Shown here piece by piece: positions 1 to 6,543 of a stretch of 13,989 bases of DNA (position 1 is its first letter; every line of letters begins with the position of its first letter). The stretch is from Bacillota bacterium. GTDB lineage: Bacteria > Bacillota > Sulfobacillia > RBS10-35 > JAJYVN01. The notes below the pieces were generated by a model that saw only the letters and a list, made by a program, of their open reading frames with translations, was not told the origin of the DNA and did not search any database. A program made the translations under genes and the position numbers. Location of the stretch: NCBI GenBank assembly GCA_021791995.1, contig JAJYVN010000043.1, positions 1 through 13,989 on the forward strand, written 5' to 3'.

Positions 1-10
1 GGTGGGCCTT

Positions 11-810
11 ATGGTGCGATTCCTGCACACCGCGGATTGGCAGTTGGGGATGCCTGCGCGTTTTCTGGGCGATGAAGCGGCCGTCCCCTTCGCGACGGCG
101 CGGCTCGACGCTGTCGTGGCGATGGAGCAGGTGGCTCGTGCGCGTGCTTGCGCCTTCATGCTGGTCTGCGGCGATGCGTTCGACTCGAATCTTGTCGGCC
201 GTCGGATGGTGAACCAAGCGGCACGGGCACTCACTGCGGTACCCGTGCCGGTATATCTGCTCCCCGGCAACCACGACGCGCTGGATCCGTCGGCCCTCTA
301 CCGGCGGGATGCGTTTCTGTACTCCGTGCCGGGGAATGTCCGCGTGCTGGAGGCTGATGGCGTCGTCGAGCCGACGCCGGGGACGGAGATCGTGGCGGCA
401 CCATGGCGGTCGAGACGGCCGACCGTGTGATCCACTACGCGGCGTTGGGGGACCGACACTCCGTGACCAAGCTCGGGAGCACGGGCCGCGTGTGGTACTC
501 CGGCACGCCCGAGGTGACCGACTTCGACGAACAGGATTCGGGAAAGGCCCTGGTCGTCGAGGTGGATGCGGTGGCGTGTCGCGTAGAGCCGGTCCCGATC
601 GGCCGATGGCGCTTCCTTCGAGAGCGACGGGACGTGACAGGTGCCGAAGGACTCGACGCGCTCGCCTCCTGGCTGGGAGGGCTGGCCGATCCGGGAAAGA
701 CGGTGGTACGGCTCGAATTGACCGGAACGGTGGACATGGGCGAGTATGCGGGCCTCACGGATCTCTTGCAACGGTGGGGGGAGCTGAGTGAAACTGTGTG
801 CATCGCCTGA
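11..810 (+). pseudogene. SbcD/Mre11-like DNA-repair metallophosphoesterase, broken by internal deletion and frameshift
   Basis: Intact relatives are Mn-dependent nuclease subunits that pair with an SbcC-type ATPase in DNA end processing. The first part, from ATG 11, shows the family start HTADWQLG (residues 6-13), then CGDAFD (53-58) and PGNHD (85-89), which are metal-binding motifs. It reads as far as PWRSRRPT and then hits TGA at 428-430. The family sequence resumes in another frame at about 421 with IHYAALGDRHS and a GRVWYSGTPE block, ending at TGA 808-810. From family knowledge, roughly 55-60 residues between these blocks are missing, including the segment that normally carries a GH metal ligand. 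The C-terminus also looks short. GTG at 2 is an alternative start. No SbcC-like gene follows; a sulfatase does. I am confident of the family and fairly confident that the gene is dead. Confidence 0.8.
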
Positions 811-899
811 CGTCAAACAGGTGTCCGCCTTCGCCCATTCATGAACACCGAGAGGACACAAGGCGTGTCTTCGGCACACGGCACCAGGGGAGTGCAGGG

Positions 900-2312
900 A
901 TGGGACGGCACGTGATGCCATTGGCATTCGACGGTTCTCCGCGCCCCAACATTCTCTTTGTGTTCTCGGATCAGCACCGCTTCTGCGATCTGGGGTGTTA
1001 CGGCAACGAGTCGGTGCGGACACCACACCTGGATGCGTTTGCGCAGGAGGCAGTCCGCTTCGCTGATTGCATCGCCAACTCTCCCGTGTGTGTCCCTTCG
1101 CGCGGCAGCCTGCTGACGGGGCTCTATCCCCTGCGGCACGGGGCAGTGGCCAACGACTTGCCGGTGTCGTGGAGGGTTTCAAGCATCGCCGACGCGCTTG
1201 CAGCGGCGGGGTATCACACCGGGTATATCGGCAAGTGGCACCTGGCGGGGGTACCCCGCGACCAGCAGATCCCGCCGGGGCGAGGGCGCCTTGGCTTTGC
1301 CGAGTGGAAGGTATGCAACTGCAACCACAACTACCTCGCCGCCTATTATTACGACGAGACGGGGGAGCGTCATCCGGTCTCGGGCTATGAGCCGGTGACC
1401 CAAACGGATCTCGCGCTGGACTTCATAGGCCGCCAAGGCACAAGACCGTGGGCGTTGGTCCTTTCTTGGGGACCACCACACGATCCCTACGATGCGGTGC
1501 CAGAACGCTACCTGCGTCTGTATGACGCAGAGGGTATTCCTCTTCGCGCCAACGTGCCGGAAACGACTCGGGTTACCACGACGCGGACGCTGTCCCGTGC
1601 GCAGGTGCGAGGGCAGCATCGCGGCTACTTTGCCCACATCACGGCGTTGGACGAGCAGTTTGGACGGCTGGTAGCTGCGCTGGAGGAGACCGGTCAGCGG
1701 GAGCGCACCATCGTCGTCTACACATCCGACCACGGGGACATGCTGGGCAGCCAAGGCCTGAGCAATAAACAACTCCCCTATGAGGAATCCATTCACGTTC
1801 CACTTCTGGTGCGCTGGCCCGGGCATACATTTGTGGGTGTACAAACCGGGCTCATCGGGCTCGTGGACCTTCCCGTGAGCCTTCTGGGCCTCGCCGGTGT
1901 TTCCATGGGAGACACCGATGGCCAGGACCTGCATCATCTGTTCCTGGACCCCCGGGCATCGGGCCGCCCGTTCTGCTACATCTTTGATCTGATTCCCGCG
2001 CACCAGGCCATGGCCCGTGGTGGGCGGGAGTGGCGCGGGCTCCGCACCCCCCGCTACACCTTCGCGCGGACGGCCTCTGACGAGGGGTTCCTACTGTTTG
2101 ACAACCGGGAGGACCCACTGCAATTGGACAATCGAGTCAACGCGCCAAGCGATGCGGCGCTCCGAGACCGCCTGCGCACCGAACTGAGTGCGGAGGTCAG
2201 CCAGCACGACGCGCTCTTGCCGTGGGAGGACTTCATTCGCCAGTGGGGGCTACGGGAGGAGTGGAATCGTAGCCAATCCTACTTCCACCACCCTCTTCTT
2301 CCGCCTTTGTAG
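900..2312 (+). CDS. Type I (formylglycine-dependent) sulfatase
   Basis: Predicted to hydrolyse sulfate esters, probably in the cytoplasm because no signal peptide is visible. About 470 residues, normal for the family. Numbered from ATG 900, the signature CVPSRGSLLTG begins at C64, the cysteine an FGE-type enzyme would oxidise to formylglycine, with R68 in the expected place. Other sulfatase residues are present: NILFVFSDQ with D24/Q25 (metal), GKWHL with K112/H114, PPHDP with H194, TSDHGD with D277/H278, and SNK with K290. The start is chosen at ATG 900 because AGGGGAG lies just upstream; ATG 915 also fits, and the frame is open back to GTG 798. The substrate cannot be read from the sequence; the NCNHNYL stretch and aromatic residues after K112 probably shape specificity. 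No FGE gene is in the window. It converges with the glycoside hydrolase gene, 67 bases apart. Confidence 0.9.
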   Translation: MGRHVMPLAFDGSPRPNILFVFSDQHRFCDLGCYGNESVRTPHLDAFAQEAVRFADCIANSPVCVPSRGSLLTGLYPLRHGAVANDLPVSWRVSSIADALAAAGYHTGYIGKWHLAGVPRDQQIPPGRGRLGFAEWKVCNCNHNYLAAYYYDETGERHPVSGYEPVTQTDLALDFIGRQGTRPWALVLSWGPPHDPYDAVPERYLRLYDAEGIPLRANVPETTRVTTTRTLSRAQVRGQHRGYFAHITALDEQFGRLVAALEETGQRERTIVVYTSDHGDMLGSQGLSNKQLPYEESIHVPLLVRWPGHTFVGVQTGLIGLVDLPVSLLGLAGVSMGDTDGQDLHHLFLDPRASGRPFCYIFDLIPAHQAMARGGREWRGLRTPRYTFARTASDEGFLLFDNREDPLQLDNRVNAPSDAALRDRLRTELSAEVSQHDALLPWEDFIRQWGLREEWNRSQSYFHHPLLPPL

Positions 2313-2350
2313 AGCGGTTCCACCAATCCCGTGCGTCTAGATCCGATCAT

Positions 2351-2379
2351 TCGCGATGGGACGGATCCTCGCGATGGGA
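2351..2379. repeat. Pair of 11-bp direct repeats between convergent genes
   Basis: TCGCGATGGGA occurs at 2351-2361 and again at 2369-2379, 18 bases apart, in the 67-base gap between the sulfatase stop and the glycoside hydrolase stop. A 6-bp inverted repeat, GATCCG (2340-2345) with CGGATC (2362-2367), overlaps it. No T-run follows either way, so this is not a convincing intrinsic terminator. Confidence 0.5.
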
Positions 2380-3849
2380 TCACCCGGAGACCGAGGATAG
2401 CCCTTCTGGAATCGTGCCCAGCTTTTGCGCCGCAACAAACTGCCACAGCCACTCCGGATTGGGGTCGGTGAGGACCTGCTCGTCCGACGGGCGGGCGGAG
2501 GCCGGTAACACGGGTGCGTGCGGCTGGATCTGCCTTCCTTCTCGCAGGGCGGTGCGGTCGGCCTTGTATGCTTGGCCGGAGGGGGTCAGGGTGTTGGTGG
2601 TGTCGTCGAAGAGGCCCCAGGCCTGGGTCGGGGCAGTGGGGGCGATCGCATAGGTCCAGGGCATCCAGCCGCAGGCCCAGGGCACGGTCGCTTTCGGGAA
2701 GGCCTGGTAGAAGGGGACGGCATGTGGTCCCGCTGGTTCCCCGATCTCCTCAAGCACCACCGGACGTGGCGCGTCCCCCTGTCCGGTGGCGATGTAGGCG
2801 AGGATCGCCTGCAGATACAGTATGTTGGCGGTCAGCCAGGTGTCCGCGTTCGAGGTCTCGGGCGGGTGGCTGTATAGGGGATAGAAGTGGATGCTTATGA
2901 AGTCCAGATTTTTGCCCACGCGCACGGGGCTGAAGCCACTATACGCCGACGGTTGGTTGCTCGGTAAATACAGGGGTACCGACCATTGGATTGCTCCGAC
3001 CGTGCGCATGTGATGGTCACCCGCTTCGTTCAGCGCGTCCAGCTGGTTTTGGAGGAAACGGTCCGCGATCCACTCGCGGAAACGCTGGTAGTCCCAGAGG
3101 AAGGCGCTTCCAGGTGCCGATTGGTCCGGAGGGATCGGGGCGCTCTCGAAGGTGGATCCGCTCCAGGAGACCGATGTGCCCCACGCCTGGCGGACCGCGG
3201 AGACGGTCTTGTATTGCTGCTGTAACCACTGGGGCCAGAGCTCGGCCATGGCGGAAGAGGTCCAGTTGATCGTGCCCTCGTTATGGAGGTCCCAGCCCAG
3301 GATGCGCGGATCCCGTCCAAAGGTCTTGCCGACAACACTCCAGTAGTATGCGAGGGCCTGCAGATTCGGCGTGCCGGCGAACTTGTCCGGCTGGCGGTAG
3401 GTCGGCGTCCCCTCCCAGTCCGCGGGGGTTGTGAAGAGCACCGACAATCCGTGGCGCTCGGCGATACCGAGGAAGGTGTCCATACGCTTGAGGGCTTCCG
3501 GATTGACGGATGTGGCCGTCGGCTGAAAGTATGTGGCGGCGACGAAGACACGGATGGTGCGGACCCCGATGGAGGCGATGTTCCCCAGTTGTTGGTCGAC
3601 GCGCGTCGGGCTGAACTCGCTCCATTCGTGCGGGGGCCAGAAGCCGGTATCCGGATCCAACCAGTTCATCCCATACATCGTGAATCGCTTACCCGCAACA
3701 GTGAAGTCCCACCCACCAGGTGCGGGGCGCACGAGATCGCTGCGCAGGGAGCATGCGGCTAGAAGTGGACTCGCCGCCAGTGCCAGCCCGCCGCCGAGGG
3801 CGGCGCGTAGTAGCCCGCGGCGAGAGAGACGGAGGCCCGATCGCGACAT
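2380..3849 (-). CDS. Exported lipoprotein glycoside hydrolase, clan GH-A TIM barrel (GH5/GH42-like)
   Basis: Predicted to cleave glycosidic bonds outside the membrane. The 489-residue protein begins with a twin-arginine motif (SRRGLLRA, residues 9-16), a hydrophobic stretch, and a lipobox LAAC with lipidation at C33. The catalytic barrel spans about 46-435. W-D-L-H-N-E ends at E191, the expected acid/base after an Asn as in clan GH-A, and VVLEEIGEP supplies the likely nucleophile at E367 or E368. The AWGT and WDYQRF segments (222-257) recall GH42 beta-galactosidases, while the opening YGMNWLD recalls GH5. W-P-W-T-Y near 397-400 is a typical barrel-end aromatic cluster. ATG 3849 is preceded by AGAGGTGA at good spacing. 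The family assignment below clan level and the substrate are uncertain; mannan- or galactoside-type polymers are possible. It is transcribed divergently from the AIM24 gene. Confidence 0.85.
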   Translation of the reverse strand: MSRSGLRLSRRGLLRAALGGGLALAASPLLAACSLRSDLVRPAPGGWDFTVAGKRFTMYGMNWLDPDTGFWPPHEWSEFSPTRVDQQLGNIASIGVRTIRVFVAATYFQPTATSVNPEALKRMDTFLGIAERHGLSVLFTTPADWEGTPTYRQPDKFAGTPNLQALAYYWSVVGKTFGRDPRILGWDLHNEGTINWTSSAMAELWPQWLQQQYKTVSAVRQAWGTSVSWSGSTFESAPIPPDQSAPGSAFLWDYQRFREWIADRFLQNQLDALNEAGDHHMRTVGAIQWSVPLYLPSNQPSAYSGFSPVRVGKNLDFISIHFYPLYSHPPETSNADTWLTANILYLQAILAYIATGQGDAPRPVVLEEIGEPAGPHAVPFYQAFPKATVPWACGWMPWTYAIAPTAPTQAWGLFDDTTNTLTPSGQAYKADRTALREGRQIQPHAPVLPASARPSDEQVLTDPNPEWLWQFVAAQKLGTIPEGLSSVSG

Positions 3850-4227
3850 CGAATCACCTCTCTCGTCGGAGGCAACAACTGCCCCAGGTTGGCCGGACCG
3901 TCATTCCGAGGTTCGAGCCGGGTGGTATACGCTTCTCCAAGCGAGGGGCCGGAACCTCTGCATGGGGTTGGGAATGACAGCTGCAGGCAGTGTCGCATTG
4001 CCTGCAGCTAGTGTTGGTGTTCGTGCAGTCCTGATCCGGGTGCGGCGCGCAGGGAAGCGCTGTGGTTCGAGCGAATGGGATCCTACGATGGGGAGGTGGA
4101 AACCGTTCGGCCCCGCACGTTCGGTGGATTGGTCGGAACGACGCCCTATCAACCGCAACATCAGATGAAGGGGGGAGCGGCAACGGCTCCGCTACGGGGT
4201 GCAGGGTTGTTGTCGCGTCATTGATTT
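3850..4227. other. 378-base divergent intergenic region with a strong hairpin
   Basis: This separates the leftward glycoside hydrolase gene from the rightward AIM24 gene and must hold the promoter of the former. The ribosome-binding sequence of the hydrolase is at its left edge. I see no coding pattern of either strand that resembles a known family, and no promoter pair close to consensus. The standout is the inverted repeat at 3979-4009, listed separately. Confidence 0.6.
3979..4009. repeat. Near-perfect 14-bp hairpin or operator-like inverted repeat
   Basis: AGCTGCAGGCA at 3979-3989 is exactly reverse-complementary to TGCCTGCAGCT at 3999-4009. The inner bases GTG (3990-3992) and CAT (3996-3998) also pair, with one G-T wobble, leaving a TCG loop. 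That gives a 14-bp stem with a 3-base loop. No T-run follows on either side, so an intrinsic terminator is unlikely. It could be an operator for a dimeric regulator or a transcribed RNA stem in the leader of the AIM24 gene, about 220 bases upstream of its start. Confidence 0.7.
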
Positions 4228-4902
4228 ATGAAGTTGCACGAAGGACTGACGACGGACGAAGGCATTCACGTTCGGGTGGAGGGAGACCTCGTTCCCATCG
4301 TTGAGTTGGAGCTTGAGAGTAACCAGGCGCTGTATTTCGAGCACCACACGATTCTGGCTAAGGCCCCGGCTCTCTCGGTCGGGCTGATGCCGATGCACGG
4401 GGCGCTTCGCCGTATGCTCGCTGGACTCCCCGTCCTGCTGACGCGCGCTTCGGGTCCAGGCAAGGTATCGTTGTCTCGAGACGGCGTGGGCGAGATCATC
4501 GTTCTGGATCTCAAAGGCGAGGAAGTCGATGTCATGGAACACCGTTTCCTCGCCGCCAGTGTCAGCCTGGAGTACCGCGCTGAGCGGGTACGCGGTGTCA
4601 AGAACATCCTGGGAGCCGGGAGCGGGTTCTTCATGGACCGTTTTCGGGGGAGCGGTCTTCTGCTGTTGCACGGCTATGGTGACGTGATCGAGACCGAGTT
4701 GGGTCCAGCGGATGCCATTGATCTCGATCCCTATGCCTGGCTATATAAGGACGCGGGGGTACGGATGGATACGCATCTGGTGAATCTGACGACCGGACTG
4801 TTCGGGGGAAGCGGTTTTGTTATGACGCGCTTCACGGGTCCTGGCCGCCTTGCCTACCAGTCCCTTGATCCGCTGGTGGGTCTGCAACCCACCTCGGAGT
4901 GA
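4228..4902 (+). CDS. AIM24 family protein
   Basis: A 224-residue protein of the AIM24 beta-sandwich family, named after a yeast mitochondrial protein; the bacterial members have no settled biochemical role. The family hallmark is seen as repeated glycine-rich strands: LTRASGPG (71-78), GFFMDRFRGSG (133-143) and GFVMTRFTGPG (196-206), each followed by a beta-type stretch. SNQALYFEHH (31-40) and VKNILGAGSG are also typical. Length is normal for the bacterial family. There is no signal peptide or membrane segment. No good ribosome-binding sequence precedes ATG 4228, yet the N-terminus fits family length, so translation may be weak or use a structured leader. Neighbours do not suggest a function; the membrane-protein gene downstream is 212 bases away. 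Confidence 0.85.
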   Translation: MKLHEGLTTDEGIHVRVEGDLVPIVELELESNQALYFEHHTILAKAPALSVGLMPMHGALRRMLAGLPVLLTRASGPGKVSLSRDGVGEIIVLDLKGEEVDVMEHRFLAASVSLEYRAERVRGVKNILGAGSGFFMDRFRGSGLLLLHGYGDVIETELGPADAIDLDPYAWLYKDAGVRMDTHLVNLTTGLFGGSGFVMTRFTGPGRLAYQSLDPLVGLQPTSE

Positions 4903-5089
4903 TGCGCGCAGGCTTCATGGGGCGACATGAACACCGTGCCGTTCAGCTACCCGTTGCTTGTGTACGTTGGGTTTGTGGGGGATGGATCTGGGAACGCATG
5001 CTCGGCTGACCTCGTGTGGTGCGGCTGCGCTATGCAGGAAGACGCCTCGTACGCCACGAATCTTCTTTAGGAAGTCGGTGGGTGGAAGG

Positions 5090-5095
5090 TATACA
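5090..5095 (+). promoter_or_regulatory. Possible -10 element for the membrane-protein gene
   Basis: TATACA stands 19 bases ahead of GTG 5115 and 58 ahead of ATG 5154. The matching -35 region (around 5066-5072) is poor, so this is only a candidate. Confidence 0.25.
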
Positions 5096-5114
5096 AAGGG
5101 TTCGGTGATCGGTC

Positions 5115-5720
5115 GTGGCAACCGCAGGTACAGCTGTGGCACCAGGACAGCCGATGGCCCCGTGGGGATGGGGACTTGTTCGTCGAGCGCTCCGTGCGAC
5201 TTGGTGGGTGTGGCTCTTCCCTGCAGCGTTGACGATCGCCGCAGTGCTGAGGAACCTACTGTTTCTGGACTACGTCCACGTGCTTTCGGCCGTTCTCTGG
5301 ACCGGCGCCGACCTTTTCATGGGGTTTGTCGTCGGTCCAGTACTACGCCGACTCGATCCGGGCTCGCGTATGCGGGTACAGTCGCAATTACTGCCGCGCA
5401 CCCTCCTCTTCTTTCCGGTGATGGCTGGCACCACGATTACATCGGGTTGGTACGTGGGGCAAGCGATCGGTTTGCTCCGGCCCTCTTCCCCTGTGGACGG
5501 GTGGCTCGTGGCAGCGTTGGTCGTGGTCGTCTTTCTCACTGTCCAAGGGCTCGCAGTGCTCTTGCCAACCAACGTGCGCATCTACGGCATGATGCTCTTG
5601 CCCGAGCCCGACATCGAGCGCATCCGGCGCACGATGTCTCGGTATCTCTATTTGGTCGGCTTCCAGGGGTTATTGCAACTGGGTATCGTCTTCATCATGG
5701 CCCACCTGGCCATGGGGTGA
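5115..5720 (+). CDS. Multi-pass integral membrane protein, CopD/DUF2269-like
   Basis: A 201-residue hydrophobic protein. Likely membrane helices lie at about residues 28-45, 48-77, 94-120, 128-152 and 178-200. The second helix has H55 and W62-x-G64 in the pattern YVHVLSAVLWTGADLF followed by GPVLRR. This resembles the His/Trp-Gly helix of CopD/DUF2269-type and related heme- or copper-associated membrane proteins, but the similarity is short, so no function is assigned. The start is unsettled: GTG 5115 gives a 13-residue polar lead, whereas ATG 5154 is preceded by AGGA and would give MAPWGWGLVRR. The gene runs convergently with the dioxygenase cluster, with 100 bases between stops. Confidence 0.7.
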   Translation: MATAGTAVAPGQPMAPWGWGLVRRALRATWWVWLFPAALTIAAVLRNLLFLDYVHVLSAVLWTGADLFMGFVVGPVLRRLDPGSRMRVQSQLLPRTLLFFPVMAGTTITSGWYVGQAIGLLRPSSPVDGWLVAALVVVVFLTVQGLAVLLPTNVRIYGMMLLPEPDIERIRRTMSRYLYLVGFQGLLQLGIVFIMAHLAMG

Positions 5721-5722
5721 AT

Positions 5723-5738
5723 CTCCGTTCCAGCGGAG
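5723..5738. terminator. Weak hairpin between convergent genes
   Basis: CTCCG (5723-5727) pairs with CGGAG (5734-5738) across a 6-base loop, three bases after the membrane-protein stop. The position suits a terminator, but the stem is short and there is no T-run. Confidence 0.25.
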
Positions 5739-5820
5739 CGCAATCGATGCGGTCCAGGGCGGTACGCTCCTTCAGTCTCTGGAGTGTCGCTCTCGTCGGC
5801 CGGAGTTCACCCCTCGGTGT

Positions 5821-6027
5821 CTACGGATCGCGGGGAACGATTGAGCGACAGACATCGACCAGTTCATCTGCGGACAGAAGGCAGAGGCTCTTGAGCAGAA
5901 AGGCGTCCACCTGTGCGGATGCGCCGGTCTCCAGATCCAGGATGTGGAGTCTGGGTGCATTGGCACGCGTGTCGAGTGAGAGTTCGACGGCCGCAAACTC
6001 GTTGCGGACCTCGATCGAGCCTGTCAG
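5821..6027 (-). CDS. Small unknown protein encoded after the dioxygenase beta subunit, putative CTG start
   Basis: About 68 residues, beginning LTGSIEVRNEFAAVELSLD and ending SIVPRDP. The frame has coding character: most third positions are G or C and the sequence alternates charged and hydrophobic residues as in a small beta-rich protein. No cofactor motif or membrane segment is visible. The start is the puzzle. The only in-frame candidate at the natural N-terminus is CTG 6027-6025, which overlaps the beta-subunit stop as CTGA, the arrangement used for translational coupling. The nearest in-frame ATG (6099) would overlap beta by about 75 bases and add a low-complexity lead. I recall similar small acidic proteins near actinobacterial dioxygenase genes but cannot confirm a family. 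A role in assembling or regulating the dioxygenase is a guess from position alone. Confidence 0.6.
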   Translation of the reverse strand: MTGSIEVRNEFAAVELSLDTRANAPRLHILDLETGASAQVDAFLLKSLCLLSADELVDVCRSIVPRDP

Positions 6028-6500
6028 AAGAGGAAGGTGAGATTGTAAAGGTGCTGGTCGCGGTTGACCAGTTCGACCCGTTTCATTGCGATCCGCCATG
6101 TCGTACCTCCGTCCTCGGGAATCAGTCGATAGAAGCACCGGGCGGCAAAGGAGCGAACGGACTCGAGTCGAGCTTCATAGACCACCAAAACGCAGTGAAC
6201 GTTCACTGCTGCGGGGCCGTCTGGCTCGACCTGCACGTTCTGCACGAGGTGGACCGTGCGGGATGGTGGTGATTGCGCATAGCTCGCTGGATTACGCAGG
6301 CGGAGAACGCGATCTTCCAACGTTAGCCGATCGTCGTCCAGAATCGGGGTCTCAATCCCCGTGTCCTCACTGTCTCCGCTTGGCATCACGTAGCGTGCGT
6401 TTTGGGTGAAGAGGTCCAGCCATTCCTCGAACCTGCGCTCGTCGAGGAGCCGAGCCTCATGGTAGAGGAGATCCTCGATCTCGGGACGTGTTGCCATCAT
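6024..6500 (-). CDS. Aromatic-ring-hydroxylating dioxygenase, beta (small) subunit
   Basis: A 158-residue SnoaL-fold subunit that packs with the alpha subunit in the terminal oxygenase of a Rieske non-heme iron dioxygenase; it has a structural role and binds no metal. The N-terminal pattern LLYHEARLLDERRFEEWLDL (residues 11-30) followed by NARYVMP is the family signature, as is the C-terminal W-R-I-A-M-K-R-V-E-L run. Length matches the family. ATG 6500 is preceded by GGAAGGG at good spacing; ATG 6497 directly follows and is equally possible. It starts 43 bases after the alpha stop, in the same direction, so the two are almost certainly co-transcribed and form an alpha-beta complex. Confidence 0.92.
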   Translation of the reverse strand: MMATRPEIEDLLYHEARLLDERRFEEWLDLFTQNARYVMPSGDSEDTGIETPILDDDRLTLEDRVLRLRNPASYAQSPPSRTVHLVQNVQVEPDGPAAVNVHCVLVVYEARLESVRSFAARCFYRLIPEDGGTTWRIAMKRVELVNRDQHLYNLTFLF

Positions 6501-6543
6501 GAGTGGTCCCTTCCGTGATGGAATTCATCGACACATTAGGGCC

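Noticed and set aside
298..1182. Leftward 294-codon frame over the SbcD-like relic and sulfatase start
   Set aside because: Low-complexity shadow; both genes on the plus strand show conserved motifs.
1179..2003. Leftward 274-codon frame inside the sulfatase gene
   Set aside because: Antisense to conserved sulfatase motifs, no family resemblance.
4927..5070. A 47-codon frame from ATG 4927 in the gap after the AIM24 gene
   Set aside because: Weak ribosome-binding sequence, no recognisable family and Cys-rich, irregular composition; likely chance.
4958..6040. Long rightward frame of 360 codons overlapping the membrane-protein gene
   Set aside because: It is out of frame with the membrane protein, rich in Arg, Ser and Pro, and also runs antisense to the small dioxygenase-cluster gene; a GC-rich shadow.
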